64,000 bases of DNA from Spartobacteria bacterium (GTDB lineage: Bacteria; Verrucomicrobiota; Verrucomicrobiia; Chthoniobacterales; UBA10450): the NCBI GenBank assembly GCA_003134765.1, contig PLCM01000018.1:161465-225464 (forward strand). Reading direction: 5' to 3'. Of this stretch, positions 61,751 to 64,000 are shown piece after piece. The notes beneath the pieces were generated by a model. That model was not told the DNA's origin, did no database searches, and saw only the letters and a list, made by a program, of their open reading frames with translations. The position numbers were made by a program, and so were the translations under genes. Numbering within the stretch: position 1 is the first letter of the stretch; every line of letters starts with the position of its first letter.

Positions 61751-64000
61751 ATGAAGCAATTTTTTGGTTCGATCCGCGGCCGCACACCGGGTGGTCTACT
61801 CGCCCTATTTTTGATGTTCGCGGCGAGCCTGTCGATAAACGCTCAGACCGCGCCCCCGGAACAGCAGGGCCCGCCCATCATTAAATCCGTCGAGGTCCAG
61901 TACGTCGGACCGCAGACCATCGCCCGCGAGAAAGTCCTCGCCCAAATTCGGACCAAGCCCGGAGAGCCGTATTCGGAATCGCTGGTCGAGCAGGATATCA
62001 AGGCGCTTTACCGAACGGGTCAGGTGCAAAACGTCCGCATCTTTGGGCAGCCGGACGGCGACGGCGTAAAAGTCATGGTCGTTCTTCAGACCCGCTCCCT
62101 CGTCAACGAGATCGAGATCGAGGGCGCGGAGCGGATCAGCGCCAAGAAATTGCGAAAACAGATTGCGCTCAAGATTAACGGTCCGTTGAGCGAGGACGAA
62201 CTGCAGAAAGCGCAGGAGAAAATCATCGAGAGCTATCAGGCGAAGGGCTTCACCGACATCTCCGTGAAATACAAGGTGGACACGGACCAGACGCGCGGGA
62301 CTTCGCGAGTGGTTTTCACGATCACGGAAGGAACGAAAGGTGCGATCAGCGCGATCCGGTTCGAAGGCAACACGAAATTCAGCGATCGGATCCTGCGCAA
62401 GCAGATGAAGACGAAGGGCAAGACCCTTTACTCATTCATCGACAAGTCGGGCCGACTCGATGAAACCCAGCTGGAACAGGATATCAGCGCCGTAAAGGAA
62501 TGGTACCAGGACCACGGCTACATCGACGTGGAAGTAAAAGAGATCCGGCGCGAGCGCACCAACGGCCGGTTGAACATTGTCGTGGTGCTGGTGGAAGGCC
62601 CGATCTATCACGTCGGCAAGATCCGGATCACGGGAGAGAAAGCCGCCAGCGAACAAAGGATTCGCAACCTGCTGAAAATGAAGGAAGGCGGGATCTATTC
62701 GCCGAAGCAGATTCGTGACGACTCGAAGAAAATCGCGGACGCCTATGGCAGCGGCGGATACGTGGATCTCCAGGTAACGCCGCAGGGAGTGCCGGCTGGC
62801 GAGCGGGTCATCGATGTCCATTATGAGATCCAGGAGGGCGGGCCATCCTTCGTCCAGCGGATCAACATCGTCGGCAACACCCGGACGAAAGACAAAGTGA
62901 TCCGCCGCGAGGTGTTGATTGCGCCCGGCGACGTCATGAACAGCGTGCGCGTCGAGACCACCAAGAAGCGCCTCGACAACCTCGGCTACTTTTCCAAGGT
63001 CGAAACTTTCCCCGAGGACACGGGTGTGCCCGGCCGCAAGGACCTGACCATCCAGGTGGAAGAGAAGCGGACCGGTTCGGTTAACTTTGGCGCCGGTTTC
63101 AGCACGGTTGATCAGCTGGTCGGATTCGTCGAAATGTCGCAGGGAAATTTCGATATCCTCAACTGGCCGAACTTCACCGGAGCCGGGCAAAAGTTTCGGT
63201 TTCGCATCCAGTACGGAAATCAGCGCAAAGATGTGACCCTTTCCCTGACGGAGCCCTATTTCCTCGACCGGCGTTTGTCGCTCGGCGGCGAGCTCTTTTA
63301 TCGGGAGGCGGACTACCTGAGCAATATCTACTCGCAGCGCAACTATGGCTTCTCGCTCGAAACCCGGAAAGCCATCGCTCCGTTTGTTGCCGTGAGCCTT
63401 CAGTACCGGATCGAGGCCATCGAGATTTACAACGTCGCGGCCGGGTCTTCGAGCCAGATTTTGCTCGAACAAGGCCAGAGCACCAAGAGCCAGATTACCG
63501 CCGGCATTACTAATGATACCCGGGATAATCCGTTCCTGACCCGGACCGGACATCGCATTACGTTGACGCCTTATATCGCGGGCGGATTCCTGGGCGGCAC
63601 CGAGCAGATTTACGGATTCTCGCTCGAGGCGCGCCAGTATTTTCATCTCTGGAAAGATTCCATTCTCGTGTTCAGCGGCATGGTCGCGGGGGTGGATAAT
63701 TGGGGAAGCGGGACGCGCGTCCGCATCTTCGACAAGCTCTTCCTCGGCGGATCGAACGACCTCCGCGGCTTCAATTTCCGCGACGTCAGCCCGCGTGATA
63801 TCAATGGCGAGCCGTTAGGCGGCCAGAGCCTGGTTGCTTTTACCACGGAGTACACCATGCCGATTATCGAAAAGGCGCGCTTTGCGGTCTTCTACGACAC
63901 GGGCTTCGTGAATGCTGCTCCGTGGGACTACTCGTCGAACCATCTCGTCTCGGACGTCGGCATCGGCTTGCGGCTTGATCTGCCGATCGGGCCGTTACGC
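61751..64000 (+). CDS. bamA: Outer membrane protein assembly factor BamA (Omp85), 3' end outside window
   Basis: Core of the machine that folds beta-barrel proteins into the outer membrane. A signal peptide (MKQFFGSIRGRTPGGLLALF, to about 32) is followed by five POTRA domains (about 43-430, e.g. IKSVEVQYVGPQTIAREKVL and SFVQRINIVGNTRTKDKVIR). Barrel strands follow, with GITNDTRDNPFLTRTGHRIT and FLGGSNDLRGFNFRD, containing the conserved RGF of loop 6. The frame is open to the last base, 750 codons, so the final strands are missing. It fits a diderm envelope. No rseP or skp is visible. Confidence 0.95.
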   Translation, partial: MKQFFGSIRGRTPGGLLALFLMFAASLSINAQTAPPEQQGPPIIKSVEVQYVGPQTIAREKVLAQIRTKPGEPYSESLVEQDIKALYRTGQVQNVRIFGQPDGDGVKVMVVLQTRSLVNEIEIEGAERISAKKLRKQIALKINGPLSEDELQKAQEKIIESYQAKGFTDISVKYKVDTDQTRGTSRVVFTITEGTKGAISAIRFEGNTKFSDRILRKQMKTKGKTLYSFIDKSGRLDETQLEQDISAVKEWYQDHGYIDVEVKEIRRERTNGRLNIVVVLVEGPIYHVGKIRITGEKAASEQRIRNLLKMKEGGIYSPKQIRDDSKKIADAYGSGGYVDLQVTPQGVPAGERVIDVHYEIQEGGPSFVQRINIVGNTRTKDKVIRREVLIAPGDVMNSVRVETTKKRLDNLGYFSKVETFPEDTGVPGRKDLTIQVEEKRTGSVNFGAGFSTVDQLVGFVEMSQGNFDILNWPNFTGAGQKFRFRIQYGNQRKDVTLSLTEPYFLDRRLSLGGELFYREADYLSNIYSQRNYGFSLETRKAIAPFVAVSLQYRIEAIEIYNVAAGSSSQILLEQGQSTKSQITAGITNDTRDNPFLTRTGHRITLTPYIAGGFLGGTEQIYGFSLEARQYFHLWKDSILVFSGMVAGVDNWGSGTRVRIFDKLFLGGSNDLRGFNFRDVSPRDINGEPLGGQSLVAFTTEYTMPIIEKARFAVFYDTGFVNAAPWDYSSNHLVSDVGIGLRLDLPIGPLR

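Noticed and set aside
62432..63646. A 404-codon open frame on the minus strand
   Set aside because: Antisense to bamA, with composition typical of a shadow frame.

Overview
The window is GC-rich, gene-dense chromosomal DNA from one bacterium. Housekeeping genes dominate: dnaA-dnaN, uvrC, mrdA, folD, ubiX, miaB, def, aspS, hisS, leuS, galE, metK, ahcY, glpX, mqnC and bamA. An Omp85/BamA protein, two TonB/ExbB/ExbD clusters, a GT9 glycosyltransferase and several lipoproteins indicate an outer membrane. Futalosine-type menaquinone synthesis (mqnC) and an unusual load of short paired palindromic repeats suggest Verrucomicrobiota, probably Chthoniobacterales (soil Spartobacteria). That placement is inference; no rRNA is present. 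No tRNA, CRISPR array, transposase or prophage was seen.

Layout. 1-10 kb: end of an aldo/keto reductase, PBP2, UvrC, an FAD reductase, FolD, an acyltransferase coupled to UbiX, a glyoxalase and a D,D-carboxypeptidase. 10-17 kb: MTA phosphorylase, MiaB with a coupled membrane protein, a GT9 enzyme, then dnaN and dnaA with a possible origin upstream of dnaA. 17-21.7 kb: the operon glycosylase-tonB-exbB-exbD-def. 21.7-33.8 kb: a sodium/solute symporter, hisS-aspS, galE, a 3D-domain lipoprotein, PdeM, MscL with a zinc ribbon, leuS and rdgB. 33.8-41.3 kb: a second exbB-exbD-tonB-exbD operon, an FAH-family enzyme, a phosphodiester glycosidase overlapping a TolB/TPR protein, and the decayed remnant of a paralogue of the latter. 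41.3-45.1 kb: an ArsR-methyltransferase fusion divergent from metK-ahcY, a methyl-cycle unit with candidate operators. 45.1-55 kb: accessory genes (TIR protein with a frameshifted tail, CreD, an MFS exporter, a CmcI-like methyltransferase, a metal-associated secreted pair). 55-64 kb: an S9 peptidase, GlpX, a one-domain beta/gamma-crystallin, a D-amino-acid-oxidase-like enzyme, MqnC and the start of BamA.

The most striking signal is not a gene. At least ten families of short paired inverted repeats occupy most intergenic gaps. Several copies also lie inside conserved reading frames without breaking them (uvrC, leuS twice, a metal-binding outer-membrane protein), form the C-terminus of HisRS, or supply a start codon. 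One family (six copies of 155-161 bp) has a polar, partly conserved core. These look like non-autonomous mobile elements comparable with REPINs or Rickettsia palindromic elements; no mobilising enzyme is in the window.
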